Source: Agromyces laixinhei
GTDB taxonomy: Bacteria; Actinomycetota; Actinomycetes; Actinomycetales; Microbacteriaceae
Length of the DNA stretch: 64,000 nt
Direction of reading: 5' to 3'
Assembly (NCBI RefSeq): GCF_006337065.1
Contig: NZ_CP040872.1
Span: 682,001-746,000 of the forward strand
Shown piece by piece: positions 44,891 through 54,234 of this stretch; the stretch's first letter is position 1; every line of letters begins with the position of its first letter. The notes beneath the pieces are model-generated. The model did not search any database, had not been told where the DNA came from, and saw only the letters and a list, made by a program, of their open reading frames with translations. A program made the position numbers and the translations under genes.

Positions 44891-45919
44891 TCAGGGTCGG
44901 GTGATGTCCGGTTCGGTGCGAGTGACGCGCAGCACGACGTTGCCGCGTTTGCGCCCGGTGTCGACGTAGCGGTGCGCGTCGACGATGTCGGTGAGGTCGT
45001 AGGCGCGGTCGATGACGGGTCGGTAGCGACCGGACTCCGCGAGGCTCACGATGTGCGCGAGCTCGTCAGCGCCGGGCTTGCCGACATCCCAGGTGACGAG
45101 CTTTCCCGAGCGGCGGCTCTGTCCGCGGCTGCGAAGCATCGACCGCAGATCGCAGATGACGAGCAGGAGCGCTCCGCCCGGGTTGATGGATGCCTCGACC
45201 CGGCCGAAGGGGGCGTTGCCGACGCAGTCGACGATCACGTCGTACGTGTCGTCTCCCGCTGTGAAGTCCTGCCGCGTGTAATCGATGACCCGGTCGGCGC
45301 CGAGCGAGGTGACCAATTCGGTGTTCTTGCCGCTTGTCACCGCGGTGACGTGGGCGCCGCGGTGCTTCGCGAGCTGGACGGCCGCAGTGCCGACGGCCCC
45401 TGATGCTCCGTTGACGACCACGGTGGTGCCCGGCCCGATCGCGACCTTCCTGAAGAAGCCCTCGGCGGTGATGCCGCCGAACACCAGGGTGACCGCTTCC
45501 TCGAAGGTCATGGTGGTGGGAGCGCGCGTGATGGCGCCGTCAGCGCGCACGCACACGTACTCGGCGTGGGCTCCGAAATCACCACTCATCATGGCGATGA
45601 CCCGGTCGCCGGGAGCGAAGGCGGTGACGCCGGCACCGACGGCCTCGATCACGCCCGCGGCATCCATGCCCAGGATGGGGCGGCTGGGTCGGAACAGGCC
45701 GAGTCCGGCGGCGGCGAGCATCCCGAGGCCGGCCGGGATGTCGCGAGCGCGGGCCCGGTGGTCGGCGATGCTCACGGTGCTCGCGTGCACCCGGATCAGC
45801 ACCTCGCCGGGCTTCGGTGCGGGAATGGCGCGTTGATCGAGGTGAACCTCCTCGGGAGCGCCGAAACGACGGTAGACGGCCGCGGTCATTGTGCGGGGTG
45901 TTGCGAGGTTCGTTGTCAT
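44891..45919 (-). CDS. zinc-independent MDR alcohol dehydrogenase/quinone oxidoreductase
   Basis: A 342-residue medium-chain reductase. N-terminal catalytic domain with PKPGEVLIRVHASTVSIADHRAR and ILGMDAAGVIEAVGAGVTAFAPGDRV; cofactor domain with VVVNGASGAVGTAAVQLAKHRGA, a NADP(H)-type Rossmann motif. The structural-zinc cysteines of alcohol dehydrogenases are absent, so it is a quinone oxidoreductase-type enzyme. The electron acceptor is not known. It is divergent from the DUF2306 gene. Confidence 0.9.
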   Translation of the reverse strand: MTTNLATPRTMTAAVYRRFGAPEEVHLDQRAIPAPKPGEVLIRVHASTVSIADHRARARDIPAGLGMLAAAGLGLFRPSRPILGMDAAGVIEAVGAGVTAFAPGDRVIAMMSGDFGAHAEYVCVRADGAITRAPTTMTFEEAVTLVFGGITAEGFFRKVAIGPGTTVVVNGASGAVGTAAVQLAKHRGAHVTAVTSGKNTELVTSLGADRVIDYTRQDFTAGDDTYDVIVDCVGNAPFGRVEASINPGGALLLVICDLRSMLRSRGQSRRSGKLVTWDVGKPGADELAHIVSLAESGRYRPVIDRAYDLTDIVDAHRYVDTGRKRGNVVLRVTRTEPDITRP

Positions 45920-46050
45920 GACTCGATGCTCGCTCGCGGTGCGTTGCTGGGCATCGGCAGAACGGCCCGGATCTTCTCGGCCGAAAGTACGGGTCTGAGT
46001 CCGTGCTGAAGGCCGATGTCCGGGGCGCTCGATCAGGCGAGCATCGAGAC

Positions 46051-46749
46051 ATGTCGCAACAGATGAAGGCCACCCGCTCGAGTGCCGCGAAGGCGGAAGA
46101 GCGGCGGCGGCCGAGGAGCGGATGGCTCGCGATCACCGGCCTCCTGCTGCTCAGTGCGCTCCCCGTGCTCGGCGGCGTGCTTCGCCTGAGGGACGTGAGC
46201 GCCGACCCCGAAAGCGCGGTGCTCTTGGCCTCATCGGTGCCGATCGTCGCGCACATCGTGGCGATGAGCATGTACTGCCTTCTCGGCGCATTCCAGTTCT
46301 CTCCGGCACTGCGAATTTCGCGCGGTTGGCACCGTACCGCCGGCCGTGCCCTGATCCCCGCCGGATTCATCGCGGCACTGTCGGCCGTCTGGCTCGCGGT
46401 CTTCTTCGGGGGCCCCGCGGATGAGCTCGCTCTTGCGCTGGTGCGTCTCGCCTTCGGCGTGGCGATGACAGTCTTCCTCGTGCTGGCAGTGATCGCGATC
46501 ACGCGTCGCGACTTCACTGCGCACGGAGCATGGATGACGCGCGCCTACGCGATCGCCGTCTCCGGCGGGACCCAAGCGCTCGTCTTCGCGCTGTGGACGC
46601 TCGTCGTCGGTGAGGTCGACGCATCCGGCGAGGCATGGCTCGTTGCCGCGGGCTTCGTGATCAACAGCGTCGTGGCGGAGCTGCTCATCCGGCGTCGGCT
46701 CAGCCGGCGGATGCGCGGGGTGCCGGGCCGTGGTGCGCTCGTATCATGA
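46051..46749 (+). CDS. DUF2306 membrane protein
   Basis: A 232-residue protein with a basic N-terminal tail, then about five helices. HIVAMSMYCLLGAFQFSPALRISRGWHRTAGRALI and TRRDFTAHGAWMTRAYAIAVSGGTQAL match the DUF2306 family, which has conserved His and Arg residues around the membrane and is sometimes proposed to bind haem or quinone. The start at ATG 46051 was chosen over GTG 46003. It ends 4 bases before the histidine kinase and may be linked to it in function. Confidence 0.85.
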   Translation: MSQQMKATRSSAAKAEERRRPRSGWLAITGLLLLSALPVLGGVLRLRDVSADPESAVLLASSVPIVAHIVAMSMYCLLGAFQFSPALRISRGWHRTAGRALIPAGFIAALSAVWLAVFFGGPADELALALVRLAFGVAMTVFLVLAVIAITRRDFTAHGAWMTRAYAIAVSGGTQALVFALWTLVVGEVDASGEAWLVAAGFVINSVVAELLIRRRLSRRMRGVPGRGALVS

Positions 46750-46753
46750 GGTG

Positions 46754-47875
46754 GTGACCGGACTCGTACGTTCCGTGTGGGGCGCGCCGAGCGCCGTGCC
46801 CCCGCCGCCGCGCCGAGTGTGGCGGGACTGGGCGCTGTTGGCGCTGGTCGCCGCGCTCGCGGTCGTGGAGGGCGTCGTCAGATCAGACCTTCCGTATCCG
46901 GTGGTCTCGGTGCTCGTGCTGCTGGTGATCACTCCGACGGTGTTGTGGCGTCGCACGAGGCCGCTGCTCATGCTCGTGATCGCCGTGGCCGTGACGACGC
47001 CGCTGCAACTGCTGCCCGACTCGATCCTCTACACGAGCCTCTTCGTCATGGTGATCGTCTACGCCCTGTTCCGCTGGGGAGCAGGTCGCGACATGGTGAT
47101 CGGGTCGGCCATCCTCCTCGCGAGTCTCGGCTTCGCGTTCGTTCCGGGTGGAGGCCTCGACGACCTGATCGGCGGGTTCGCACTGCTGCTCTCGGTGGCG
47201 CTGCTCGGTGTCGTGTTCCGCTACCGGGCGGGATCCCGGCAACGCCGCCTCGACCGCATCCGGATGCTGGAGCGCGAGCACCTTGCCCGTGACCTGCACG
47301 ACACGGTCGCCCACCACGTCTCGGCCATCGCGATCCGTGCCCAGGCGGGCCTTGCGGTGGCGGCACGGGATCCGCGCGCCGCGCAGGACGCGCTCGGCGT
47401 GATCGAGGCGGAGGCGGCCAAGACCCTGAGCGAACTGAGGTCGATGGTGCGGGTGCTGCGCCAGGACGAGACGGCCGAACTCGCGCCGAGCCCGGGGCTG
47501 GGCGGCATCGAGCAGCTCGCCGGAACGAGGCCGGGCGGCGCGGCGGTCACCGTGAAGGTCGCAGGCGACGACGGCAGCATCCCGCCGCCCGTGGCCGCCG
47601 CCGTCTACCGTCTCGCGCAGGAGTCCGTGACCAACGCCCTTCGTCACGCGCGGCAGGTCACCCGTGTCGACGTGCTCGTGGAGGCGGACGAGGGCGGGGT
47701 GCGGCTGAGCGTGACGAACGACGGAGATGTGGCCGCGTCGCCGACGCCCGGCTTCGGCATCGTCGGCATGATGGAACGCGCCGCCCTGCTCGGCGGCACC
47801 TGCCAGGCCGGCCCCGCACCGGGCGGCGGATGGGCCGTCATCGCGGAGCTTCCTCGTGTTGGATGGGAACCGTGA
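46754..47875 (+). CDS. NarL-type sensor histidine kinase
   Basis: About 373 residues: four to six transmembrane helices (residues about 15-150), then a HisKA_3 dimerisation domain with the phospho-acceptor His in LARDLHDTVAHHVSAIAIRAQ, and an ATPase domain with YRLAQESVTNALRHAR (N-box) and GFGIVGMMERAALLGG (G-box). It senses an unknown membrane or envelope signal and passes phosphate to the adjacent regulator. The start is uncertain (GTG 46754, 46751 or 46730). Its stop overlaps the next start. Confidence 0.9.
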   Translation: MTGLVRSVWGAPSAVPPPPRRVWRDWALLALVAALAVVEGVVRSDLPYPVVSVLVLLVITPTVLWRRTRPLLMLVIAVAVTTPLQLLPDSILYTSLFVMVIVYALFRWGAGRDMVIGSAILLASLGFAFVPGGGLDDLIGGFALLLSVALLGVVFRYRAGSRQRRLDRIRMLEREHLARDLHDTVAHHVSAIAIRAQAGLAVAARDPRAAQDALGVIEAEAAKTLSELRSMVRVLRQDETAELAPSPGLGGIEQLAGTRPGGAAVTVKVAGDDGSIPPPVAAAVYRLAQESVTNALRHARQVTRVDVLVEADEGGVRLSVTNDGDVAASPTPGFGIVGMMERAALLGGTCQAGPAPGGGWAVIAELPRVGWEP

Positions 47876-48549
47876 CCATCCGCGTGCTCATCGCCGACGA
47901 CCAGGAGCTCGTGCGCACTGGGCTGGGCCTGCTCCTTGGCGCGCAGCCCGACATCGAGGTCGTGGGTCAGGCCGTCGACGGCAATGAAGCGGTCGCCCTG
48001 GCCCGAAGCCTGCGACCCGACGTCTGCCTGTTCGACATCCGGATGCCCGGCCTCGACGGCATCGAGGCGACCCGCGTGCTCGCCGGCCCGGGCGTGGACG
48101 ACCCGATGGCGATCGTCATCATCACGACCTTCGACCTCGACGAGTACGTCTTCGCAGCGCTGCGGGCGGGGGCCAAGGGCTTCCTGCTCAAGGATGCCGG
48201 TTCGGAGCTGCTCGCCCAGGCGATCCGCGCTGCTGCGAGCGGGGATGCCCTGATCGCCCCCAATGTCACGGTGCGGCTGCTCGAAGCCTTCGCCGGGGCC
48301 GCGCCCGCCGCGCCGCCGCCGCAGCCGGTCGACCCGCTCACCGAGCGCGAGGAGCAGGTGCTCGCGAAGGTCGCGCTGGGGCTGAGCAACAGCGAGATCG
48401 CGAGCGAGCTGTACATCACCCTCAGCACGGTGAAGACGCACGTCGCGAGCCTCATGACCAAGCTCGGCGCCCGCAACCGCGTCGAGATCGCCATCTGGGC
48501 GCATCAGACGGGGTGGATGCGCGCACGACCTACCGGCGATGGAGACTAG
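47872..48549 (+). CDS. NarL/LuxR-type response regulator
   Basis: About 225 residues: receiver domain (VLIADDQELVRTGLGLLL, phospho-Asp in VCLFDIRMPGLDG, Lys in GFLLKDAGSE) and LuxR-type helix-turn-helix (LTEREEQVLAKVALGLSNSEIASELYITLSTVKTHV). The GTG at 47872 overlaps the kinase stop (GTGA); ATG 47863 is another choice. Pairs with the kinase just upstream, and its targets are not shown. Confidence 0.92.
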   Translation: MTIRVLIADDQELVRTGLGLLLGAQPDIEVVGQAVDGNEAVALARSLRPDVCLFDIRMPGLDGIEATRVLAGPGVDDPMAIVIITTFDLDEYVFAALRAGAKGFLLKDAGSELLAQAIRAAASGDALIAPNVTVRLLEAFAGAAPAAPPPQPVDPLTEREEQVLAKVALGLSNSEIASELYITLSTVKTHVASLMTKLGARNRVEIAIWAHQTGWMRARPTGDGD

Positions 48550-48602
48550 CTTCGGCTGGAGTACTGCGAGCACCCAGCAAACCGTGCTGAGATTGTCAGG
48601 TG

Positions 48603-49781
48603 ATGACGACGAGCCCCGAGCGTGTGAAGGTCGTGGTGATCGGCGCCGGGCAGGCCGGTCTGTCGGTCGCCTTCTATCTGCGTCGGTTCGAGCTCGTGGC
48701 CGATCAGGACTTCGTCATGCTCGACCGCGCCCCCGGGTCGGGAGGTGCCTGGCAGCACCGCTGGTCGTCGCTTCGGCTCGGCACGGCGCACCGCGTGAAC
48801 GATCTGCCGGGCATGTCGGAGCTCGGGCTGAGCTTCGACACCGCCGACCGCGATCTGCCCGCGAAAGAGGTCGTCGCCGACTACTACGGCCGCTTCGAGC
48901 AGCACTTCGATCTGCGCGTGCGGCGCCCCATGCAGGTGCGGCAGGTCGTGAACGACGGCGTCGACCTGCAAGTGCGTTACGAAGACCTCGCCCCGCAGCC
49001 GCCCGAGGAGCAGAAGGCGGCTCGCGGCCTCTTCGGGCGTCGGCGCAAGACCTTCGAGCAACCGGTGACGCCGGCCGCGCCGCAGCACGAGCTCAGCACG
49101 CAGTTCCTCGTCAACGCGACCGGCACCTGGGGCTCGCCGTTCGTGCCGTACTACCCGGGCATGGCCGACTTCGCCGGGCGTCACGTGCACACGTCCGACT
49201 TCAGCGATGCCGAAGACTTCCGCGACCAGCACGTCGTCGTGGTCGGCGGCGGCACCTCGGCGATCGGCTTCATGCTCGAACTCGAAGACGTCGCCGCCGG
49301 GCTCACCTGGGTTTCACGTCGGCCGATCGACTGGCTCGACCAGCAGGAGCTCGACCTCGAAGGGGCATCCGCCGCCGTCGCCATGCAAGACGAGGCCGCG
49401 CGTTCGGGTCGCGCACTGCCGTCGATCGTGAGCGGAACGGGCGTGTCGAAGAGCCGTCGCATGGCCGCCGGCATCGAGCGAGGGCTGCTCGTCGCGCGCC
49501 CCATGTTCGATCGCATCGAGCCCGACCGTGTCGTCTGGGAGGGTGAGGAATCGGGCATGGCCCGTGCCGACGTCATCATCTGGGCGACGGGGTTCCGCCC
49601 CGACCTGCGTCACCTCGCACCGCTGAAGCTCCGCGAGAAGGCCGGCGGCATCACGGTGGGGCAGGGCGCCGCATGGAACGACCCGCGCATCTTCCTCGCG
49701 GGCTACGGCCCGCAGGCGTCGACGATCGGCGCCAACCGCGCCGGTCGCATGATCGCCCGCCAGATCATGGCGATGATCTGA
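48603..49781 (+). CDS. FAD-dependent oxidoreductase (flavin monooxygenase-like)
   Basis: A 392-residue protein with an N-terminal FAD-binding motif VVVIGAGQAGLSVAFYLRR, a GGAWQHRWSSLRLGTAH segment like FMO/Trk-type flavoproteins, a second dinucleotide motif VVVVGGGTSAIGFML for NAD(P)H, and the late ATGFRPDLRHL. Such enzymes insert oxygen or reduce thiols; the substrate is unknown. An insertion around residues 130-160 (GRRRKTFEQ) is unusual in the family. It is not obviously linked to the two-component pair before it. Confidence 0.9.
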   Translation: MTTSPERVKVVVIGAGQAGLSVAFYLRRFELVADQDFVMLDRAPGSGGAWQHRWSSLRLGTAHRVNDLPGMSELGLSFDTADRDLPAKEVVADYYGRFEQHFDLRVRRPMQVRQVVNDGVDLQVRYEDLAPQPPEEQKAARGLFGRRRKTFEQPVTPAAPQHELSTQFLVNATGTWGSPFVPYYPGMADFAGRHVHTSDFSDAEDFRDQHVVVVGGGTSAIGFMLELEDVAAGLTWVSRRPIDWLDQQELDLEGASAAVAMQDEAARSGRALPSIVSGTGVSKSRRMAAGIERGLLVARPMFDRIEPDRVVWEGEESGMARADVIIWATGFRPDLRHLAPLKLREKAGGITVGQGAAWNDPRIFLAGYGPQASTIGANRAGRMIARQIMAMI

Positions 49782-49811
49782 CCCCTCTCTTCGCGGATGT
49801 GCGGAGAACGG

Positions 49812-51917
49812 TCAACGCCGCTTCCGATTCGACTCGACGAGCGGGCGGCGCAGCACCGGCCGCACGGGCTCGCCGCGACGGTCCTGACCCGGCAGCGGGC
49901 GTGAGCGACGTCCGTAGAGCAGGTCGGAGGAGTCGAGCAGCCACGGCACGAGGGCGACGGTGACGCCGTGCACGAGCAGCAGTTTCTGGCGGATGCGCCG
50001 GGCCTTGTGGTTGTGAAGGATGTTCTCCCACCAGTGCCCCACGACGTACTGCGGGATGTACACGGTCACGACCTCGGCGCCGTGCTCTTCGCGCCGGGAC
50101 TTGATGTAGGTGACGAGCGGGTGGCTGAGATCGCGGTACGGGGAGTGCAGGATGCGCAGCTTCACGCGGATGTTCTGCTTGACCCAGTCCTTCTTCAGCT
50201 GCTTCGTCTGCTCTTCGTCGAGCGAGACGTGAACGGCCTCGAGTGAATCGTGACGGGCCGCGATCGCATAGTCGAGCGCCTTGAGCGTGGGCTTCTGCAT
50301 GCGGCCGACCAGCACGATCGCGTGGTCGCCGGTCGCTCCGAACGTCGTGATCGGGTCGACCGCGATCTCGCGCTCGACGTCGCGGTAATACCGGTTCACG
50401 CCCATCATCAGGAAGAACAGGATCGGCATCAGCAGGAACACGATCCACGCGCCGTGCGTGAACTTCGTGATCGTCACCACGATGAGCACGACGGCGGTCA
50501 TCGCGGCACCGATCGCATTGATCACGAGTGCACGAAGGATCGCGCCGCGAGTGAGCGGCGCGGCGCCGTCGAGGTCGGCGGCGCGAGCAGCGCGCTTCGG
50601 TGCGCCCTTCGCCGGATGCCGCAGCCGGGAGAGTTCTCGCAGCCAGTGCCGAACCATGCCCGTCTGACCGAGCGTGAACGACACGAAGACGCCGATGATG
50701 TAGAGCTGGATCAGCACGGTCAGGTTCGCCTGGAAGATCAGCAGGATGAGGGATGCCGCGAGCGCGAGGATCACGACGCCGTTCGAGTAGATCAGGCGGT
50801 CGCCGCGGGTCGACAGCGACTTCGGTGCGTAGCCGTCGCGGGCGAGCACCGAACCGAGCAGCGGGAACCCGTTGAACGCGGTGTTCGCGGCGAGCAGCAG
50901 CACGAGCGCCGTCGTCGCCTGGATCACGTAGAAGAACACGGTCGCATCGCCGAACGTCGCGGCTGCGACCTGCGCGATGAGGCTGCGCTGCGGCTCGGTC
51001 GCGCACTCGGACCAGCCGATCAGGTGACACGGGTCCTCCGCGTAATGCACCTGCGAGATGAGGGCGAGTGCCGTGAGGCCGGCGAAGAGCACGATCGCGA
51101 TACCGCCCATGAGCACGAGCGTGTGCTGCGCGTTCTTCACCTTCGGGCGCTTGAAGGCCGGCACCCCGTTCGAGATCGCCTCCACGCCCGTGAGGGCGGA
51201 GCATCCGCTCGCGAAGGAACGCAGCAGCAACAGGATGATGCCCGCCTGCGTGAGGGACTCCGCCTCGACGCCGAAGGTCGCCGACTCGGCGACCGGCGGA
51301 TCGCCGAGGAGCGTGCGGGTCAGGCCGACGACGACCATCACGAAGACACTGCCGATGAAGAGGTACGTCGGCACGGCGAACGCCTTCGACGACTCCGAGA
51401 CGCCGCGCAGGTTGATGGCCGCGAGGATGATGACGAAGGCGATCGCGAGTTCGACCCGGAACGGGTTCAGCTCGGGGATCGCGGAGATGATGTTGTCGAC
51501 GCCTGACGCGACCGAGACGACGACCGTCATCACGTAGTCGACGAGCAGGGCCGATGCGACGACCAGGCCCGACTTCTCGCCGAGGTTTCGGTGGGCGACC
51601 TCGTAGTCTCCGCCGCCCGAGGGGTACGCCCGGATCAGCTGGCGGTAGCTCGCGACGACCGTCACGAGCAGCACGACCACCGCGAGCGCGACCCAGGGCG
51701 CGAAGCTCAGGAAGGCGAGTCCGCCGACCATGAGGATCATCACGAGTTCCTGCGGGGCGTACGCGACCGACGAGAGCGGGTCGCTCGCGAAGATCGGCAG
51801 CGCGAAGCGCTTCGGGAGGAGCTGGCCCTCGAGCTTCTCTGTGGGCAGCGGGTCGCCGATGATCCAGTGCTTCGGCGACTTCAATTCTCCCGGCGGTGTG
51901 CCCGCCTCATTCGTCAC
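49812..51917 (-). CDS. KimA-like APC-superfamily cation/amino acid transporter
   Basis: A protein of about 701 residues with 12 hydrophobic helices and a soluble C-terminal domain (about 490-700). The opening ELKSPKHWIIGDPLPTEKLEGQLLPKRFALPIFASDPLSSVAYAPQE (given in part: IIGDPL, LSSVAYAPQE) and the later SSGGGDYE-like loop (PSGGGDYEVAHRNLG) match the KUP-like KimA/YdaO potassium transporters and related APC permeases. The GTG at 51917 is the best start, but no strong ribosome-binding site supports it. No ydaO-type riboswitch was recognised upstream. The ion is inferred from family similarity. Confidence 0.87.
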   Translation of the reverse strand: MTNEAGTPPGELKSPKHWIIGDPLPTEKLEGQLLPKRFALPIFASDPLSSVAYAPQELVMILMVGGLAFLSFAPWVALAVVVLLVTVVASYRQLIRAYPSGGGDYEVAHRNLGEKSGLVVASALLVDYVMTVVVSVASGVDNIISAIPELNPFRVELAIAFVIILAAINLRGVSESSKAFAVPTYLFIGSVFVMVVVGLTRTLLGDPPVAESATFGVEAESLTQAGIILLLLRSFASGCSALTGVEAISNGVPAFKRPKVKNAQHTLVLMGGIAIVLFAGLTALALISQVHYAEDPCHLIGWSECATEPQRSLIAQVAAATFGDATVFFYVIQATTALVLLLAANTAFNGFPLLGSVLARDGYAPKSLSTRGDRLIYSNGVVILALAASLILLIFQANLTVLIQLYIIGVFVSFTLGQTGMVRHWLRELSRLRHPAKGAPKRAARAADLDGAAPLTRGAILRALVINAIGAAMTAVVLIVVTITKFTHGAWIVFLLMPILFFLMMGVNRYYRDVEREIAVDPITTFGATGDHAIVLVGRMQKPTLKALDYAIAARHDSLEAVHVSLDEEQTKQLKKDWVKQNIRVKLRILHSPYRDLSHPLVTYIKSRREEHGAEVVTVYIPQYVVGHWWENILHNHKARRIRQKLLLVHGVTVALVPWLLDSSDLLYGRRSRPLPGQDRRGEPVRPVLRRPLVESNRKRR

Positions 51918-52019
51918 GGCGGTCGAGACTACACCCGCGGCAGCCGGTGTCAAGTGGGTATCGAGGCACTCTTGTAGAGTTGTGGCGATTCTTCGACCAC
52001 TCGACTCCCGGGGGCACTT

Positions 52020-52628
52020 GTGAACCGTGCGACACAGCTCGCGCGTGGCTCGGCCACCGCGGTCGTCGCCCTGTTCCTCGCGGCCTTCTCGCACGGCGTC
52101 GCCGCCGGCGAGGCGCCCGGCGGAGTCGGCCTGGCGATGGCGGGAATCGTGGCGCTCGGGGCATCCGTCGTCTTCGTGGGCCGAAGGTCGACGCCGCTGC
52201 GCACGTCGCTTGCGGTGATCGTGAGCCAAGGGGCCTTCCACGTGCTCTTCGGCGTGGGGGCGGGCGCCGCGACCGGTTCGTTCGTCGTCGGCGGCAGCGG
52301 GCATCACGAGGCGGTGGCGTTCGTCGGCGGCGGTGGTGCGGCTCCGGTCGGCCACGCACACGCCGACACCGCGATGCTCCTCGGCCATGCGCTCGCCGCA
52401 GCCGCGACCATCGTGTACCTGCTCGCCGTCGAGCGGGCCGCATGGCGTGCCGTCACCGCGGTGGCGCGCCGTTTCGTGCTGCGGCTCACCGCTCCCGTGC
52501 CGCCGCTCGCGCAGCTCCTTCCTGACGTTCGGCGTGCCGCTGCGGCGCCCGTGCCGGCGCTCCGGTCGCGGCTGCTCTTCACTGCGCTGGGCTCACGCGG
52601 CCCGCCGTTCCTCCTCGCCTCCGTGTAA
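52020..52628 (+). CDS. His-containing membrane protein next to copC
   Basis: A 202-residue membrane protein with five or so helices, a Gly/His-rich central loop (GGSGHHEAV, VGHAHADTAMLLGHALAAAAT) and a basic tail. The His residues could bind metal, and the gene precedes copC by 104 bases, so a role in copper handling is possible but unproven. It is divergent from the KimA-like gene and starts at GTG. The family is not recognised. Confidence 0.75.
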   Translation: MNRATQLARGSATAVVALFLAAFSHGVAAGEAPGGVGLAMAGIVALGASVVFVGRRSTPLRTSLAVIVSQGAFHVLFGVGAGAATGSFVVGGSGHHEAVAFVGGGGAAPVGHAHADTAMLLGHALAAAATIVYLLAVERAAWRAVTAVARRFVLRLTAPVPPLAQLLPDVRRAAAAPVPALRSRLLFTALGSRGPPFLLASV

Positions 52629-52732
52629 TCCCGCCGACCGGCGGAACCAGAGCATTCCGGATGCCGCTGCGGCCGCGTTCATCGCGTGTGCACCGTCGCG
52701 GCCCGGAACCGAGGAGAGAGACTCCCATCGCA

Positions 52733-53464
52733 ATGACCCACCGCATGACTTCAGCAACCACCGTGACCACCCTCGGCGCCGGCGCCCGGGCGACGCGCCT
52801 GCGTGCCATGGTGCTCGCCGCCGCGGCACTCACCGTCGCCGCCGGCCTGACCCTGGCCGGCGCCTCCACCGCGTTCGCGCATGACGAGCTCGTGGCGTCG
52901 AGCCCCGAGCCGGGCGAGGTCTTCGACACCGCTCCCACCGAGGTCGCCCTCGACTTCTCGAACGACATCATCGAGGTGGGCACGGCCATCGAGGTCGTCG
53001 ACCACCATGGCGTCGACATCGACATGGGCGACCCGGTCGTCGCGGGCCCGCGCGTGACCGCCGCCCTGCCGGCCGACCTCGCAGGCGAGTACCAGGTGCG
53101 CTGGCGCGCCGTCTCGAGCGACGGCCACCCCATCGAGGGCACGATCGACTTCGGCGTCGGGGCCGACGCCACCGGAGTCTGGACCGAGGAGCCGCCCCAC
53201 GACGACGCGGCGACCGGCGACGACGACGCTGCGGGCGACCACGCTGAGGGCGACCACGACGAGGCCGACCACGACGAGGCCGACGCCGCCGCGCAGGGCG
53301 GCCCCGACGGATGGGCCGTCGCAGGCTTCATCGTCGGCGGACTCGGCATCATCGCCCTCATCGCCGCGGTCATCTTGAACGCGAAGCGCAAGAGCGCCGG
53401 CCCCGGTGCGGGCTCGGGCGACGGCGACGGCTCGGGAACCGGTACGCCCGGCACCGACGCCTGA
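52733..53464 (+). CDS. copC: CopC-domain copper-binding protein
   Basis: A 243-residue secreted protein. A signal peptide ends AFAH, so the mature protein would start with the copper-ligating His (HDELVASSPEPGE). The CopC beta domain continues to SSDGHPIEGTIDFGV, which carries the second His. Then come a His/Asp-rich linker (about 165-195), one transmembrane helix (about 200-222) and a basic tail. It could store or deliver copper at the cell surface; there is no CopD domain. ATG 52733 is used. Confidence 0.9.
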   Translation: MTHRMTSATTVTTLGAGARATRLRAMVLAAAALTVAAGLTLAGASTAFAHDELVASSPEPGEVFDTAPTEVALDFSNDIIEVGTAIEVVDHHGVDIDMGDPVVAGPRVTAALPADLAGEYQVRWRAVSSDGHPIEGTIDFGVGADATGVWTEEPPHDDAATGDDDAAGDHAEGDHDEADHDEADAAAQGGPDGWAVAGFIVGGLGIIALIAAVILNAKRKSAGPGAGSGDGDGSGTGTPGTDA

Positions 53465-53524
53465 CCGCGGGGATCAGCTCAACGAGTCGACGGCGCTCGT
53501 CTGCCTTCCGACACCACCGATGAA

Positions 53525-53552
53525 GGGCGGCGCCCCGGGGGAGGCGCCGCCC
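53525..53552. terminator. two-way terminator between copC and PadR gene
   Basis: GGGCGGCGCC (53525-53534) and GGCGCCGCCC (53543-53552) form a perfect 10-base stem with an 8-base loop. It lies 60 bases after copC and 26 bases before the end of the convergent PadR gene, so it can serve both. Confidence 0.75.
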
Positions 53553-53577
53553 GGTCAGGGGCTCGCGAGGGGTCGGG

Positions 53578-54234
53578 CTAGTGGTCGCCGATCGTCGCGA
53601 GCACATCGGCCCGCACCTGCGCGAGACGCGCGCGCAGCAGGGTGACCGTCTCCGGGGTGACCCGCCCGCGGCTCGCCCTCGTGCGCAGGTCGGTGCGCAG
53701 CTGCTGCCGGAACTCGCTCAGCACGAGGTCGGCCTCGTGCACCGCGCGGCTCGTCTCGGCGCGGGCGTCGGCGCTCCACGCCGTCGAACCGCTCGTGCCG
53801 CTCGCCGAGTTCGCTGCCGATGCCGGCATCTTCGTCGAGGAGCGCTTGGCCTCACGGGCGGCGCTCGCGAGCTCGGCGCGGAGCGAGCGCATCGCGTCGT
53901 TGACCTCGGCCCGCACCCCGTCGGCGAGGCGGCGTACCGAGTCGGTGACCTCGTCTTCGATGCTGTCGAGCTCGTCGCGGCGGGCCTCGAGTTCGGCGCG
54001 GCCGGCATCCGTGATCTCGTAGACGGTCTTGCGACCGTCGGCGGTCTTCGAGACGAGGCCCTCCTCCTCGAGCTTCGAGAGGCGGGGGTAGATGGTGCCG
54101 GCGCTCGGGCTGTACGTGCCGCCGAAGCGATCGGACAGAGCCTGGATCAACTCGTAGCCGTGCCGCGGCTGCTCGTCGAGCAGGGCGAGCAGGTAGAGGC
54201 GCAGGCTGCCGTGGGCGAAGACCGGCGGGGTCAT
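53578..54234 (-). CDS. PadR-family regulator with helical C-terminus
   Basis: A 218-residue regulator. PadR winged helix at residues 7-80 (LRLYLLALLDEQPRHGYELIQAL, SAGTIYPRLSKLEEEGLVSKTADGRKTVYEIT) and a long helical tail (about 85-210) with several heptad-like Arg/Glu stretches, as in PadR proteins that dimerise through the C-terminus. Its ATG overlaps the DUF4097 stop by 4 bases. Two palindromes upstream of DUF4097 fit a PadR operator, so it probably controls its own operon. Confidence 0.9.
   Translation of the reverse strand: MTPPVFAHGSLRLYLLALLDEQPRHGYELIQALSDRFGGTYSPSAGTIYPRLSKLEEEGLVSKTADGRKTVYEITDAGRAELEARRDELDSIEDEVTDSVRRLADGVRAEVNDAMRSLRAELASAAREAKRSSTKMPASAANSASGTSGSTAWSADARAETSRAVHEADLVLSEFRQQLRTDLRTRASRGRVTPETVTLLRARLAQVRADVLATIGDH

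Noticed and set aside
49765..51204. A second long frame inside the KimA-like gene
   Set aside because: Same strand but a shifted frame, rich in Arg/Ala with no transmembrane pattern; it is not a gene.
49812..52020. A ydaO-type (c-di-AMP) riboswitch upstream of the KimA-like gene
   Set aside because: The interval is only about 100 bases and the conserved ydaO core sequence was not seen.
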